A stretch of DNA of 17,920 nucleotides, taken from the NCBI GenBank assembly GCA_964504195.1, contig CAZDDI010000075.1:1-17920 (forward strand), in the 5' to 3' direction. This DNA comes from CAZDDI01 sp964504195 (GTDB taxonomy: Bacteria > Chloroflexota > Anaerolineae > B4-G1 > SLSP01). Positions within the stretch are counted from its first letter, which is position 1. Each line of letters opens with the position of its first letter. Both the position numbers and the translations under genes were made by a program. Below the pieces are notes generated by a model that was given only the letters and a program-made list of their open reading frames with translations, did not search any database and was not told the origin of the DNA. Below are positions 1 through 7,725 of this stretch, in pieces.

Positions 1-198
1 CATGCTAATTCGTGGCTAAAACTGAATGCGCTTGGAAAATGTACGGTAGACAAATTTTCATTCAATCCAGCGGGAGCAAAGGGGATGGTTATTTTTTCAG
101 TATGGCCTACCCTTCAATCAATGTCATTAAGTTTAGGGCATAGACCTAGCAGGTTTCAAAGCATCGAGTCTACACAACGTCCAATGTCATTAAGTTAG
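1..198 (+). CDS. Possible 3' end of an upstream gene, tail replaced by repeat element
   Basis: Frame 1 is open from the first base of the window to TAG at 196-198. The first 39 or so codons (ending VWPTLQ) lie outside the repeat element; the rest is translated from the element. If the element that starts at 119 is removed using its target duplication, the frame reads CTT CAA TAA, so the original stop would have been at the insertion point. That makes an insertion into the last codons of a real gene plausible. The reading is short, shows no recognisable domain, and an opening of 40 codons can occur by chance. It would be convergent with the amidohydrolase gene. Function unknown. Confidence 0.3.
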   Translation, partial: HANSWLKLNALGKCTVDKFSFNPAGAKGMVIFSVWPTLQSMSLSLGHRPSRFQSIESTQRPMSLS

Positions 199-405
199 CG
201 TTTGCAGGCCGTCCACGAATACTTACTCGAATACACGAATGTTTACCAGACAAGGCAAATTCGTGTATTTGTGATCCAATTCGGGGACGGCAACGGGAAT
301 CAATGCTCTTAACTTAATGACATTGACACAACGTCTGATTCACCGGTAAAATACTACCCCACCCAATTTTTACGAAACCTGCGAGGTCTTAACTTAATGA
401 CATTG
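119..405. mobile_element. Outer miniature inverted-repeat element (MITE-like), interrupted by a second element
   Basis: The left end CAATGTCATTAAGTTTAG (119-136) is matched by the inverted right end CTTAACTTAATGACATTG (388-405), and the similarity continues inward (GACCT, then GCAGGTTTC) with one indel. It is flanked by 10-bp direct repeats at 109-118 and 406-415 that agree at 9 positions (CCCTTCAAT). Without the inserted inner element and its duplicated target it would be about 133 bp. It has no coding capacity, so it must have been moved in trans. A related truncated copy lies at 15027-15111. Confidence 0.8.
182..325. mobile_element. Inner MITE with 16-bp perfect terminal inverted repeats, nested in the outer element
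   Basis: The 144-bp element begins CAATGTCATTAAGTTA (182-197) and ends with its exact inverse (310-325). It is bracketed by a perfect 10-bp target duplication ACACAACGTC at 172-181 and 326-335, inside the outer element. The core is itself palindromic: GCCGTCCACGAAT near 208 pairs with ATTCGGGGACGGC near 281 with one mismatch, and AATACACGAAT (230-240) pairs exactly with ATTCGTGTATT (259-269). The whole element could fold into one long hairpin. Its core recurs at 6449-6557 and 8773-8882. Confidence 0.85.
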
Positions 406-442
406 CCCCTTCAATAAGATCAGGCTACACGCCAACGGGCGG

Positions 443-2446
443 CTATGTGCTGACTAGCTGCGCCAACTCGACGTATTCATCCTTCACGAGGGCCTCGGCG
501 GGCAGACCCAGCAATTGCAGGATTTGCCCGATAAGTGTCGCCTTATGTTCCGCATCTTGCCGCGACCAGGTGCGGCTCTTGATTTCCATGTAGCTCCCCA
601 CCCGCTCCGGCTTAATGACCTGATCGAAATTCAAGGCAAAATCCGTGCCGCCGTAGCGGAGATGATAGCGCCGCCGCTGTTTGTGAACTTCAATCACCCG
701 TTCGGGCTTGAAGTATTCACGGTAAAAGCGCAAGCTGCGGGTAGCCGCAGCGTTGAAGCGTGACCGTGAAAGCAACACCGAGTTCTCGTACTCTCGTTCC
801 TTCGCCATCGTGGTCAGCGTGAGACGATAAATCACATCAATCAACTCACCCGAATCCAAGTGCTTCACCTCATCCTCACGGTAGCGCACCGCACTTGTCC
901 AACGATCTTCAAAGACAAAGTAAGTGTCATACTGGCTGCGACTGGACCCCCGAATGACAGTGAATTCCGGTGCCGCTTTGATGCGCGCTTCAAGCGCGTC
1001 CAGCGCATCGGTACGGACCTTCACCTGCACCTCAAACATCTTTTCCTGTGCCACCCCACCGATAGCAATCAGCTTACTCAACACGCTCTCTTCGCGGCGC
1101 ATGAGGAACGCATCAATTTTACCGGCCAGCAAATTCGTCTCATCCTGCAACCCGGTCACGTCCACCGTCAACAGCTGCCGATCACGCATTAACCACCGCC
1201 CGTTGACCATCACATGCAGCACGTCCTCCGCATGTGAGGCGTAGACTAGCCGCGAATACACGTTATCGGGGTCGCGCCGGAACTGTGGCGTGTGGTGGAT
1301 GTTATCCATCCGCACGGCAATTAAATCAGCACGCTTACCAATCTCCAATGAGCCGGTAAGGTGCTCGATGTGCATCGCGCGCGCGCCACCAATAGTCGCC
1401 ATCTCGATGGTCTGCCGCGCTGGCAGGGTGGTCGGATCGAGCGTAGCAACTTTGGCTATCATATTCGCCAGGCGCAGCTCCTCGAACATATCCAGGTCGT
1501 TGTTACTAGCCGGGCCATCAGTGCCGATGCCGACATTCAACCCCAGTTCCAACATGCGTGCGATGGGCGCAATCCCACTGGCTAACTTGAGGTTACTCGA
1601 AGGGTTGTGTGCCACGCCAACATTGTGATTGCGAAATGTGTACATCTCGCCTTCATCGAGGTAAACGCAGTGTGCAGCGGTAGTCTTAGCCTCGAAAACC
1701 CCCAGCTTCTTGAGCCAAGGTACAGGCGGCATCCCATACTCTTTACGATGATCCTCTACCTCTTGCGCCGTCTCAGCAATGTGGATATGTAACGGCACAT
1801 CATACTCCAATGCTAGCGAGACCGCGCCTTCAAGAATTTCAGGCGTGACAGTATAAGGTGCGTGGGGCGCAACCGCCGGAATAATAAGGGGGTGTCCGAC
1901 CCAGCGCCCAACAAAATCGCGGGCGCGGAGCAGGGCATCATCGTAGCTCCCCGCATCAGGCGTGGGAAATTTGAGGATGCTCTGTGCGCAGACGGCCCGC
2001 AATCCGGCCTGCGCCGCGCCATCGGCCACAGCCTCCTCAAAATAGTACATGTCCATGAAGGTCGTCGTGCCCCCCCGAATCATCTCCGCAGCAGCGAGCT
2101 GGGTGCCGAGCCAGCAAAAACGCGGGTTGACGAAGTCCCGTTCGACCGGCATCATATACCCCATCAGCCATACGTCCAGGCGCAGATCATCGGCCAGACC
2201 GCGTAACAGGGTCATCGGGGCGTGCCCATGCGCGTTAATGAGGCCCGGCATAAGAACGGTATTGCCCAGATCGAACCGCTCGGCGGCGCTGTAGTCGCGC
2301 TCTAGTGTCGCAACCGGGCCGGCCGCAACGATATCAGCACCCGTAACAGCAACAGCACCAGGTGTGTGTAACGTATATTGCGCGTCCATCGTCACGACAA
2401 AATCGGCGGTGATAAGAACGTCTACCTGCTTTGGGGATTTACTCAT
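443..2446 (-). CDS. Amidohydrolase (MTA/SAH deaminase-like) fused to a C-terminal CYTH-like domain
   Basis: The start is ATG at 2446 because AGGAG lies 9 bases upstream; an in-frame upstream codon at 2491 has no such support. The product is 667 residues. Residues 1 to about 440 form a metal-dependent amidohydrolase of the chlorohydrolase / 5-methylthioadenosine/S-adenosylhomocysteine deaminase type: HGH at 73-75 after PGLINA, H195 (APHAPYT), H222 with E225 (HIHIAET), H259 (TAAHC) and D310 (GIGTDGP). Such enzymes deaminate purine-like rings in the cytosol. Residues about 465-667 look like a CYTH (class IV adenylate cyclase / triphosphate-binding) domain: a strand EVQVKVR near 472, YDTYF near 506, basic residues VIEVHKQRRRYHL near 585, then NFDQVI and GSYMEIKSR near 607-624. 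The ExExK signature reads ExQxK, so catalysis is uncertain. Family members without this tail are usually about 430-450 residues. The substrate is not determined. Confidence 0.88.
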   Translation of the reverse strand: MSKSPKQVDVLITADFVVTMDAQYTLHTPGAVAVTGADIVAAGPVATLERDYSAAERFDLGNTVLMPGLINAHGHAPMTLLRGLADDLRLDVWLMGYMMPVERDFVNPRFCWLGTQLAAAEMIRGGTTTFMDMYYFEEAVADGAAQAGLRAVCAQSILKFPTPDAGSYDDALLRARDFVGRWVGHPLIIPAVAPHAPYTVTPEILEGAVSLALEYDVPLHIHIAETAQEVEDHRKEYGMPPVPWLKKLGVFEAKTTAAHCVYLDEGEMYTFRNHNVGVAHNPSSNLKLASGIAPIARMLELGLNVGIGTDGPASNNDLDMFEELRLANMIAKVATLDPTTLPARQTIEMATIGGARAMHIEHLTGSLEIGKRADLIAVRMDNIHHTPQFRRDPDNVYSRLVYASHAEDVLHVMVNGRWLMRDRQLLTVDVTGLQDETNLLAGKIDAFLMRREESVLSKLIAIGGVAQEKMFEVQVKVRTDALDALEARIKAAPEFTVIRGSSRSQYDTYFVFEDRWTSAVRYREDEVKHLDSGELIDVIYRLTLTTMAKEREYENSVLLSRSRFNAAATRSLRFYREYFKPERVIEVHKQRRRYHLRYGGTDFALNFDQVIKPERVGSYMEIKSRTWSRQDAEHKATLIGQILQLLGLPAEALVKDEYVELAQLVST

Positions 2447-2511
2447 GCCGGAAGCTCCTTTACCTACTGCGTAATGTGTGCTACGTAACAAAAAAATTAT
2501 GTTTTGCGTCC

Positions 2512-2539
2512 ATCATAACATATATTGACCAGCATACAA
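2512..2539 (-). promoter_or_regulatory. Putative sigma-70-type promoter of the amidohydrolase gene
   Basis: On the minus strand, TTGTAT (2534-2539) and TATGAT (2512-2517) are separated by 16 bp. Transcription would start near 2505 and give a leader of about 60 nt before the ATG at 2446. It lies in the gap after the response regulator, so the fusion gene can be transcribed independently of the two-component operon. Confidence 0.5.
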
Positions 2540-2547
2540 TCGGCGGC

Positions 2548-3213
2548 TCATCCCCCAAACTCTTTGAGAAAGTCCTGCAAACCGTGACGCACGGCATAGG
2601 CGGCAGCCTCGGCGCGATTGGTCAAACGCAGCTTAGAAAGAATGCTGCTCACATAGTTGCGCACAGTACCTTCGCCCAGGTAGAGGAGTTTGGCGATTTC
2701 CTTGTTGGTACGCCCCTCCGCCACGAGTCCCAGCACCCGCAGTTCTTGCTCTGTCAGCTCGTTGAACGCGGCGGCCTGCTCCTGGCGCGCGGCCTGCCGC
2801 ACCCGTTCCAGGACGCGCTGGGTAATAGCGGGGTCGAGCAAAGCCTCGCCCCGCCCCACGCACTGAATTGCATGTACTAGATCATCGCCGCCTACCTGCT
2901 TGAGAACATAGCCCGCCGCACCCGCGCTGATAGCCTCAAAGAGCATCTCATCCTCCGCAAACGAGGTGAGCATAATGATATGCGTATCGGGAAACTGTGC
3001 TTTAATCTGGCGACAGGCTTCAATGCCATTCTTCCCCGGCATCCGAATATCCATCAGAACAATATTGGGGTGATGTTGCCGCGTCTTTTCCAACGCTTCC
3101 GCAGCGTTGCTGGCTTCATCTACTACGGCAAATTCAGGATAGCGCGTGAGTAACGAGCGCAACCCCAGGCGCACAACTTCGTGATCATCTACAATGAGGA
3201 TTCTTTGGATCAT
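2548..3213 (-). CDS. NarL/LuxR-family two-component response regulator
   Basis: The 221-residue protein has a full receiver domain (residues about 3-120): acidic D9-D10, phospho-acceptor D55 in VLMDIRMPG, T83 in MLTS and K105. A GerE/LuxR-type helix-turn-helix follows at about 150-212 (LTEQELRVLGLVAEGRTNKEIA, then GTVRNYVSSILSKL). Such proteins bind DNA as phosphorylated dimers. The start is supported by TAGGAGA just upstream of the ATG. The kinase gene ends 18 bases upstream on the same strand, so the two are almost certainly one operon and cognate partners. The signal and target genes cannot be read from the sequence. Overall closest in type to LiaR/DevR-like regulators. Confidence 0.93.
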   Translation of the reverse strand: MIQRILIVDDHEVVRLGLRSLLTRYPEFAVVDEASNAAEALEKTRQHHPNIVLMDIRMPGKNGIEACRQIKAQFPDTHIIMLTSFAEDEMLFEAISAGAAGYVLKQVGGDDLVHAIQCVGRGEALLDPAITQRVLERVRQAARQEQAAAFNELTEQELRVLGLVAEGRTNKEIAKLLYLGEGTVRNYVSSILSKLRLTNRAEAAAYAVRHGLQDFLKEFGG

Positions 3214-3231
3214 GTTCTCCTACCTTTTTGG

Positions 3232-4575
3232 TCAAGTATACGGAACAGTAAGGTGCAACGTCATGCCAGCATCAGGTGCGCTCTCGATACGCAAGGCCCC
3301 ATCGAGCAATCGCGCACGCTCACGGATATTGCGTAGCCCATGGCCTTTGCTCACCTGGAGCTGTTCCATCCCCACCCCATCATCGCAGATGGTAATGTAA
3401 AGCGCGTCTTTTTCGTAGATCAACTCAACATTAGCCAGTTGGGCATGAGCATGGCGCGCAGTGTTGGTAAGCGCCTCACGAGTAATTTGCAGGATATGCC
3501 GACGCCGTTCCAACGTGAGCAATTGCCCTGCATCGCCTTTGATCTCTAAGTTAGTTTGCAGGAGTGTGTTGATATGAAAATCACGCAACAAGCGCCGCAA
3601 ACCGGCTTCAAGCGTTTCATCAGGTCTATCGCTGCGCAAGTCAAAGATATAGCGACGGATTTCCTGAATAGTGTCATTGAGACTCGCCATCACCCGGCCC
3701 AGCAGCGCCTGAGCTTTGTCGGGATCTTCAGGAATCAGGTGCTGAATACTTTCGAGCAGCAGCCCGGCGGCGTAGATGGATTGAATGATACCATCGTGCA
3801 GCTCGCGGCTGATGCGCTCCCGGTCGGCGGCCAGGGTTTGGGCACGCTCAACGTTCTCCACCCACAGCTCGATCTCGAATTGAATATGGGTCAACGCCGT
3901 CACAAGGCCTACCAGTAACAAAGTACCGCTCAAGGCCCAGAGGAGCGCCGCGGGCACAGGTATCCGGTCGACATTAAGTAACACCGCCGGGAAAATAGGG
4001 GCCGCGGGGACCAAAAACAGGTTGAGCAACCCATAGAGTCCGGCGGCGGCTTCCGTGAGCCGCAGGTAGGGGCGGATACGTTGCCGCCAGGCCTGTTCTA
4101 ACAGATGGTAACTTTGCCGACGTAGGCCTAGGCCAGCCAGCAGGCCCCCCGGAGCGGCTAATACATAACGAATGAGCACTTCGCCCAAAAGGATTACATC
4201 CACATCTGGGGCAAAACGCCGCACACTCACATAAGGGAGGAGCCAGAGCAGCTGGGCAGTGAATAAGATGCTGTAAGCACGCCGCTTGGTATGGTCAGGG
4301 GGAAGCAAAGTTTGCAGCGCAAAGGCCAACAGCACAGCGTAACCAACGGAGAGCAGTATGAAGCGCAGATCAGGTGACAAACCGCGCCGGGAGGGGAACA
4401 GCGGGTGCAATAAATCGCTCCAGGCGACGATGGCTTCACAGAGAGCAAATCCAGCCAACCACGGCAGCCGCCGAGCCAGCATGATACGGCGACTGCGGTA
4501 TTGTAGGAAGATAATTGTCAGGCTCAACACTGAAAAGATGAGCCCATGAAGAAATTGCCCCCAAACCTGTGCCAT
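3232..4575 (-). CDS. Membrane-bound NarL-type sensor histidine kinase
   Basis: The N-terminal half (residues 1-235) has about six hydrophobic segments separated by short Arg-rich loops and no obvious periplasmic sensor domain, so it probably senses within the membrane. The HisKA_3 dimerisation domain carries H260 in the motif ELHDGIIQS, followed by an HATPase domain with N371 (REALTNTARHA), a G1 box DDGVGM near 398 and a G2 box KGHGLRNIRERA near 410. All catalytic elements look intact. The ATG at 4575 is preceded directly by an in-frame TTG (4578); AGGAG lies 12 bases from the ATG and 9 from the TTG, so either may be used. It is followed by the response regulator in one operon. Confidence 0.93.
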   Translation of the reverse strand: MAQVWGQFLHGLIFSVLSLTIIFLQYRSRRIMLARRLPWLAGFALCEAIVAWSDLLHPLFPSRRGLSPDLRFILLSVGYAVLLAFALQTLLPPDHTKRRAYSILFTAQLLWLLPYVSVRRFAPDVDVILLGEVLIRYVLAAPGGLLAGLGLRRQSYHLLEQAWRQRIRPYLRLTEAAAGLYGLLNLFLVPAAPIFPAVLLNVDRIPVPAALLWALSGTLLLVGLVTALTHIQFEIELWVENVERAQTLAADRERISRELHDGIIQSIYAAGLLLESIQHLIPEDPDKAQALLGRVMASLNDTIQEIRRYIFDLRSDRPDETLEAGLRRLLRDFHINTLLQTNLEIKGDAGQLLTLERRRHILQITREALTNTARHAHAQLANVELIYEKDALYITICDDGVGMEQLQVSKGHGLRNIRERARLLDGALRIESAPDAGMTLHLTVPYT

Positions 4576-4598
4576 CAATTATATTCGCTCCTGTTGAC

Positions 4599-4626
4599 AG
4601 TATACCACAGGTGAGAGCAGCTTCAA
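4599..4626 (-). promoter_or_regulatory. Putative promoter of the histidine kinase-response regulator operon
   Basis: On the minus strand, TTGAAG (4621-4626) and TATACT (4599-4604) are separated by 16 bp. The start of transcription would fall about 15-20 bases before the kinase start codon, leaving just room for its AGGAG site. It lies in the 100-bp gap after the hydrolase gene. Confidence 0.55.
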
Positions 4627-4679
4627 ACTATAGCGGGCGTTGGAATGCCCGGCAAAGTCAAACGGGGCAACCACAAACA

Positions 4680-6335
4680 CTAGCGAGTGATGAAATCAGG
4701 CCCTGTCGTCCTCTGAATGCAAGCCGTATCCAGCGCCGCATACGGATCAGAGATGAAGTCGCGCGCAATCCTCACCGCGCACGAGCTTTGCCACAAGCCC
4801 ACCACGTGCCCTTGTCCGGGGAACTCATAATGCTGGGAGGCGCTCAGATTTGCGGCCACCATCCGCCCATAAGCCGGCGGGGTGATGGGATCGTACTCCC
4901 CGGAGAGGAGCAGCGTCGGAATATCGCTCAGCACCGGCTCAGCCTCGCGCGGATCGAAAGGCGCCGCGTGCCAGGTCTCACAGAGCACAAACAGGGTCTC
5001 TGAGGTCCCATAAATACTCCAATTGGCGAAACTTTCAGTGTGCGGATAAGCGGCAAGATCGGCAGCGAGCTGTGCGGGCGTAGTGGCAAAGACCTCCTCG
5101 TGACAATTAACTGAGAGGTACATGCCCGTGCTCAAATCGGTCTTTTGACCCACATTACCCAGCATCCACGCGAGCAGCTCGTAATCGCCCCGTGAGACAT
5201 CGTGAAGCATCATAGGGAGATAGCGAATGAGTTCGGTATCGTAAGCACCGAAGAAAATCGCGCCGGTAATCCAGTCACCATTGACCAGGACCCGGTACGA
5301 TTTGTGTCCGATCCGCTTGCTCCACACCGTAGCCGGCTGGGCGTCGTGCCTAGCGATGGCGGATTGATAGACGGATTCGAGGTTGGGGTAAGCCGTGCGA
5401 CAGGCTGCATTAGCAGCGCAACCCACGAAAAGCTGCCGGAGCAGGCGATCCATGCGCGCGCTTTGATCGTTGAAGAGATGTACTTCGAGCGGCACAACGC
5501 CATCCAAAATGGCACTGCGCACCACCGCCGGGTAATCGCGCATGACCGTGAGCGCCAAACGCGAGCCATAGGATGCACCGTAGAGCGTAGCCCGCTCATA
5601 GCCCAACGTCGTGATGAGGTCTTTGACATCGGCAGCATTCTCGGCACTGGTGTAAGCGGCGAGATTGACACCCCGAATTTCCCAGCGTGTGCGGCAGCGC
5701 GTGGCAGCATCCATGTACGCCGCGGCCAATCTCTCTACCGAGTAATTCCACTGCAAGTCCATCTCGGTGACAGAATGAAATTCAGGACATTCGAGGAAAG
5801 GTTTGGAACGCCCAGTTCCACGCTGATCGAAGATAATGATATCGCGTTCGGCCAGGATGGGGTACATGAAAACATCGTAAAGATTCACAGAAGCCGCCAC
5901 CGCATCACCCCCAGGGCCGCCAGTGAGGTAAACAAGGGGATCGCCAGGATCAGAAGCAGTGCTGCGATAGCGAGCTACCGCCAACTGCACCACACCGGCA
6001 GGCACTTCGCCCCGCGTTTCAGGGACGCCAACGACACCACATTCGATCATGGCACCGTCGGGAATCTCGAAAGGACATACTCCCGGCGTAAAGACGTACA
6101 GGAGCTCCAGACCTTGCGGCGTAGGAGTAGGCACAGGTGTCCAGGTCGGAAGTGGCAACGGTGTCGGTGGCGCGGCATCCCCGCGCGCAAGCGTAAGCGG
6201 GATAGGTGTTGGCCCGGAGGGGCTCAGCAAGTCATGAATAACCACGGCGCTCATACCGCCCACAAGCAACAGATTGCCCAGCGCAAGCGCAGCGAGCATG
6301 ATGACCTGAACGCGGGTCAACTTGAAATGGGGCAT
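4680..6335 (-). CDS. Membrane-anchored alpha/beta hydrolase, tripeptidyl-aminopeptidase-like (S33 type)
   Basis: The 551-residue protein has an N-terminal membrane segment (residues about 8-36) and a Pro/Thr-rich spacer (about 40-75), so it is probably exported and tethered outside the membrane. The alpha/beta-hydrolase fold shows the oxyanion loop TGGPGG (138-143), DQRGTGRS (170-177), nucleophile S255 in GASYGS, acid D482 in GEYDPITPP, and H510 in GQGHVV. The C-terminal part around the acid and histidine matches the TAP-like C-terminal region of secreted tripeptidyl aminopeptidases. Expected activity is release of short peptides or proline-type cleavage from peptide N-termini, but esterase activity cannot be excluded. 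Cysteines in the cap region fit an extracytoplasmic location. The start codon has only a weak GAGG site. It is alone on its strand with its own promoter. Confidence 0.88.
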   Translation of the reverse strand: MPHFKLTRVQVIMLAALALGNLLLVGGMSAVVIHDLLSPSGPTPIPLTLARGDAAPPTPLPLPTWTPVPTPTPQGLELLYVFTPGVCPFEIPDGAMIECGVVGVPETRGEVPAGVVQLAVARYRSTASDPGDPLVYLTGGPGGDAVAASVNLYDVFMYPILAERDIIIFDQRGTGRSKPFLECPEFHSVTEMDLQWNYSVERLAAAYMDAATRCRTRWEIRGVNLAAYTSAENAADVKDLITTLGYERATLYGASYGSRLALTVMRDYPAVVRSAILDGVVPLEVHLFNDQSARMDRLLRQLFVGCAANAACRTAYPNLESVYQSAIARHDAQPATVWSKRIGHKSYRVLVNGDWITGAIFFGAYDTELIRYLPMMLHDVSRGDYELLAWMLGNVGQKTDLSTGMYLSVNCHEEVFATTPAQLAADLAAYPHTESFANWSIYGTSETLFVLCETWHAAPFDPREAEPVLSDIPTLLLSGEYDPITPPAYGRMVAANLSASQHYEFPGQGHVVGLWQSSCAVRIARDFISDPYAALDTACIQRTTGPDFITR

Positions 6336-6371
6336 AGGTACCTCGCAAATACAGAATAGCGTGCATGAGTG

Positions 6372-6399
6372 AGGATACCATAGGCTAGGGACTTGTCAA
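6372..6399 (-). promoter_or_regulatory. Putative promoter of the hydrolase gene
   Basis: On the minus strand, a perfect TTGACA (6394-6399) is followed after 16 bp by TATCCT (6372-6377). The transcript would begin about 30 bases before the ATG at 6335. The repeat copy at 6426-6560 begins 26 bp upstream of the -35 box. Confidence 0.6.
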
Positions 6400-6425
6400 C
6401 AACCACGAGGGATATATACTGGACG

Positions 6426-6578
6426 CAATGGCATGAAGTTAAGGTTTGCTGGCCGTCCACGAATACATACTCGAATACACGAATGTTTACCAGACAAGGC
6501 AAATGCGTATAACTTGTCCCGCGCAGGCGGGATTCGTGACCAGATTCGGGGACGGCGACTCAGCCCAATGGCATGAAG
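6426..6578. repeat. Dispersed MITE-like repeat, second CACGAAT-core copy
   Basis: The left end CAATGGCATGAAGTTAAG (6426-6443) is a variant of the terminal repeat seen at 182. The core from 6449 to 6557 (GGCCGTCCACGAATAC through ATTCGGGGACGGC) matches the inner element near 206-293. It contains an extra hairpin TCCCGC-GCAG-GCGGGA that the copy at 182-325 lacks. No inverted right terminus is present; the left-end motif CAATGGCATGAAG instead recurs in direct orientation at 6566-6578. It fills most of the 305-bp gap between the divergent hydrolase and lipoprotein genes. No other gene is seen in that gap. Confidence 0.7.
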
Positions 6579-6640
6579 GCAATTCCAAGATTTGGGTCAT
6601 TGCGTAGTCGCAACAGCTATTTCTCAATAAGGAGGGGACG

Positions 6641-7432
6641 ATGCTACAGCGAAAAGCGGACGAAGTATCAAGTGTCTACTGTCATAAAGTGAGCCTGTGG
6701 GGCTTGTTGCTGTTGGTCGGGCTGCTGAGCGCCTGTCACGCCAGGCCCACGGCAACCCCACTGGCCCCGGCGACCGCCACATTACCCCCACCAGCCCCGA
6801 CGCTGCCTACCCGCACGCCCTTTCCCACGCCCGTGCTAGGGATCCAAGATGGCGGATTTCTATCGGGGGACCCTTGCGGGCCGCCTTGCTTTTGGGGTAT
6901 CGTGCCCGGCGAAACCCGTGAAGCGGAAGTGCTGGCGATTTTGCAAGAACGGGGGGTGTATGACGCGTGCAGAGCCTGGGATAATGAAGCGGAGTCGGCG
7001 GGGCGGGGGATCAGTTGTGTTTCTGGGCGCACCGGATTCATGGTTAGTTTTGGGCAGGGTGAAGATATTGTTGACGTTGTAGGATTAGGCCCGTCTGTAA
7101 ACATGACGGTTCAGGATGTTGTTGCCCGGTATGGCGCGCCAGCCGGGATTAACTTCATTACTCAAGGCATCCATGTTTATAAATCTTCTTTAACATTAAA
7201 TTATCCAGACATGTTTACGCGGGTAGATCTTGTTTTCCAAGATAATGTCTTCCCGTATGTTCTCGAACCCACCACGCTAGTTCGCAATATTGGGTATTTC
7301 AGCCCTTCCGTGTATAGTTGGAGTATTGAGCGTTATGAATCCGTAATTGGTCCATGGACCTTGCAAGATTGGCGCGGATACGGAGAATATTGGCCTTTTG
7401 ATCCTGATAGTTTGGAGGTGGGCGCGCCTTAA
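6641..7432 (+). CDS. Predicted lipoprotein of unknown function
   Basis: The 263-residue product has an N-terminal signal with lipobox LLSAC (C32), then a Pro/Thr/Ala-rich linker (33-66) of the kind used to hold a domain off the membrane. The folded part begins GGFLSGDPCGPPCFWGI and contains several Cys (C78, C82 and later ones), then alternating hydrophobic segments to the end. I do not recognise a catalytic motif or a named family. The start is secure: AAGGAGGGG lies a few bases upstream of the ATG. It is the first gene of the accessory block and is followed within 12 bases by a scrap of RHS coding sequence, so an association with an RHS locus is possible but unproven. Confidence 0.75.
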   Translation: MLQRKADEVSSVYCHKVSLWGLLLLVGLLSACHARPTATPLAPATATLPPPAPTLPTRTPFPTPVLGIQDGGFLSGDPCGPPCFWGIVPGETREAEVLAILQERGVYDACRAWDNEAESAGRGISCVSGRTGFMVSFGQGEDIVDVVGLGPSVNMTVQDVVARYGAPAGINFITQGIHVYKSSLTLNYPDMFTRVDLVFQDNVFPYVLEPTTLVRNIGYFSPSVYSWSIERYESVIGPWTLQDWRGYGEYWPFDPDSLEVGAP

Positions 7433-7443
7433 GTTTTGCGTAG

Positions 7444-7597
7444 CCCCTGCTCAGCAGCGAGGTGTATGATGGGAGCACGGGCCTCATCTATCGTGACGGG
7501 CGGTACTTCGATCCCGCGCTGGGGCTGTGGCTGGCGCTGCTTATCCATGGAGGACCTTGCTCAGGTGCGCTTCACTTAGGGATTCCATTCCCATTCA
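7444..7597 (+). pseudogene. Remnant of an RHS/YD-repeat protein core
   Basis: The frame between TAG at 7441 and the next stop (TGA at about 7600) translates to a segment with VYDGSTGLIYRDGRYFDP followed by ALGLWLALL. This is the hallmark of the RHS-repeat-associated core (TGLxYxxxRYYDPxLGxW). It has no start codon context, no upstream repeats and no toxin tail, so it is a scrap of a much larger gene. A second RHS-like scrap lies at 9934-10062. Confidence 0.65.
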
Positions 7598-7602
7598 AAT
7601 GA

Positions 7603-7682
7603 ACTAGTGGGTCAGTTGACACAGCGGTAGCCATTATTTACGCCCTAAGTATGGCTATGAACATGCCAAATGACCCACTAGT
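7603..7682. repeat. 80-bp foldback sequence with 12-bp perfect inverted ends
   Basis: ACTAGTGGGTCA (7603-7614) and its exact inverse TGACCCACTAGT (7671-7682) bound the element. Inside, TAGCCAT (7628-7634) pairs with ATGGCTA (7651-7657), so the strand could form a two-tier hairpin. No target duplication is evident and there is no T-run after it. It may be a second, unrelated small MITE or a structured RNA element ahead of the gene at 7726. Confidence 0.55.
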
Positions 7683-7725
7683 GCCACTAATACCGGCCTG
7701 ACAGGATTAAGAGAGCAACAAAAAT

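Noticed and set aside
204..293. Repeated CACGAAT motifs considered as a CRISPR array
   Set aside because: The motifs are palindromic parts of one element, there are no regularly spaced identical repeats with unique spacers, and no cas genes are present.
4635..4655. Short hairpin CGGGC/GCCCG after the hydrolase stop considered as a terminator
   Set aside because: The stem is only five or six base pairs and no T-run follows on either strand.
5202..6359. Long open frame of 385 codons on the plus strand
   Set aside because: It is entirely antisense to the hydrolase gene, whose motifs are complete, and its translation is Arg/His-rich with no recognisable domain.
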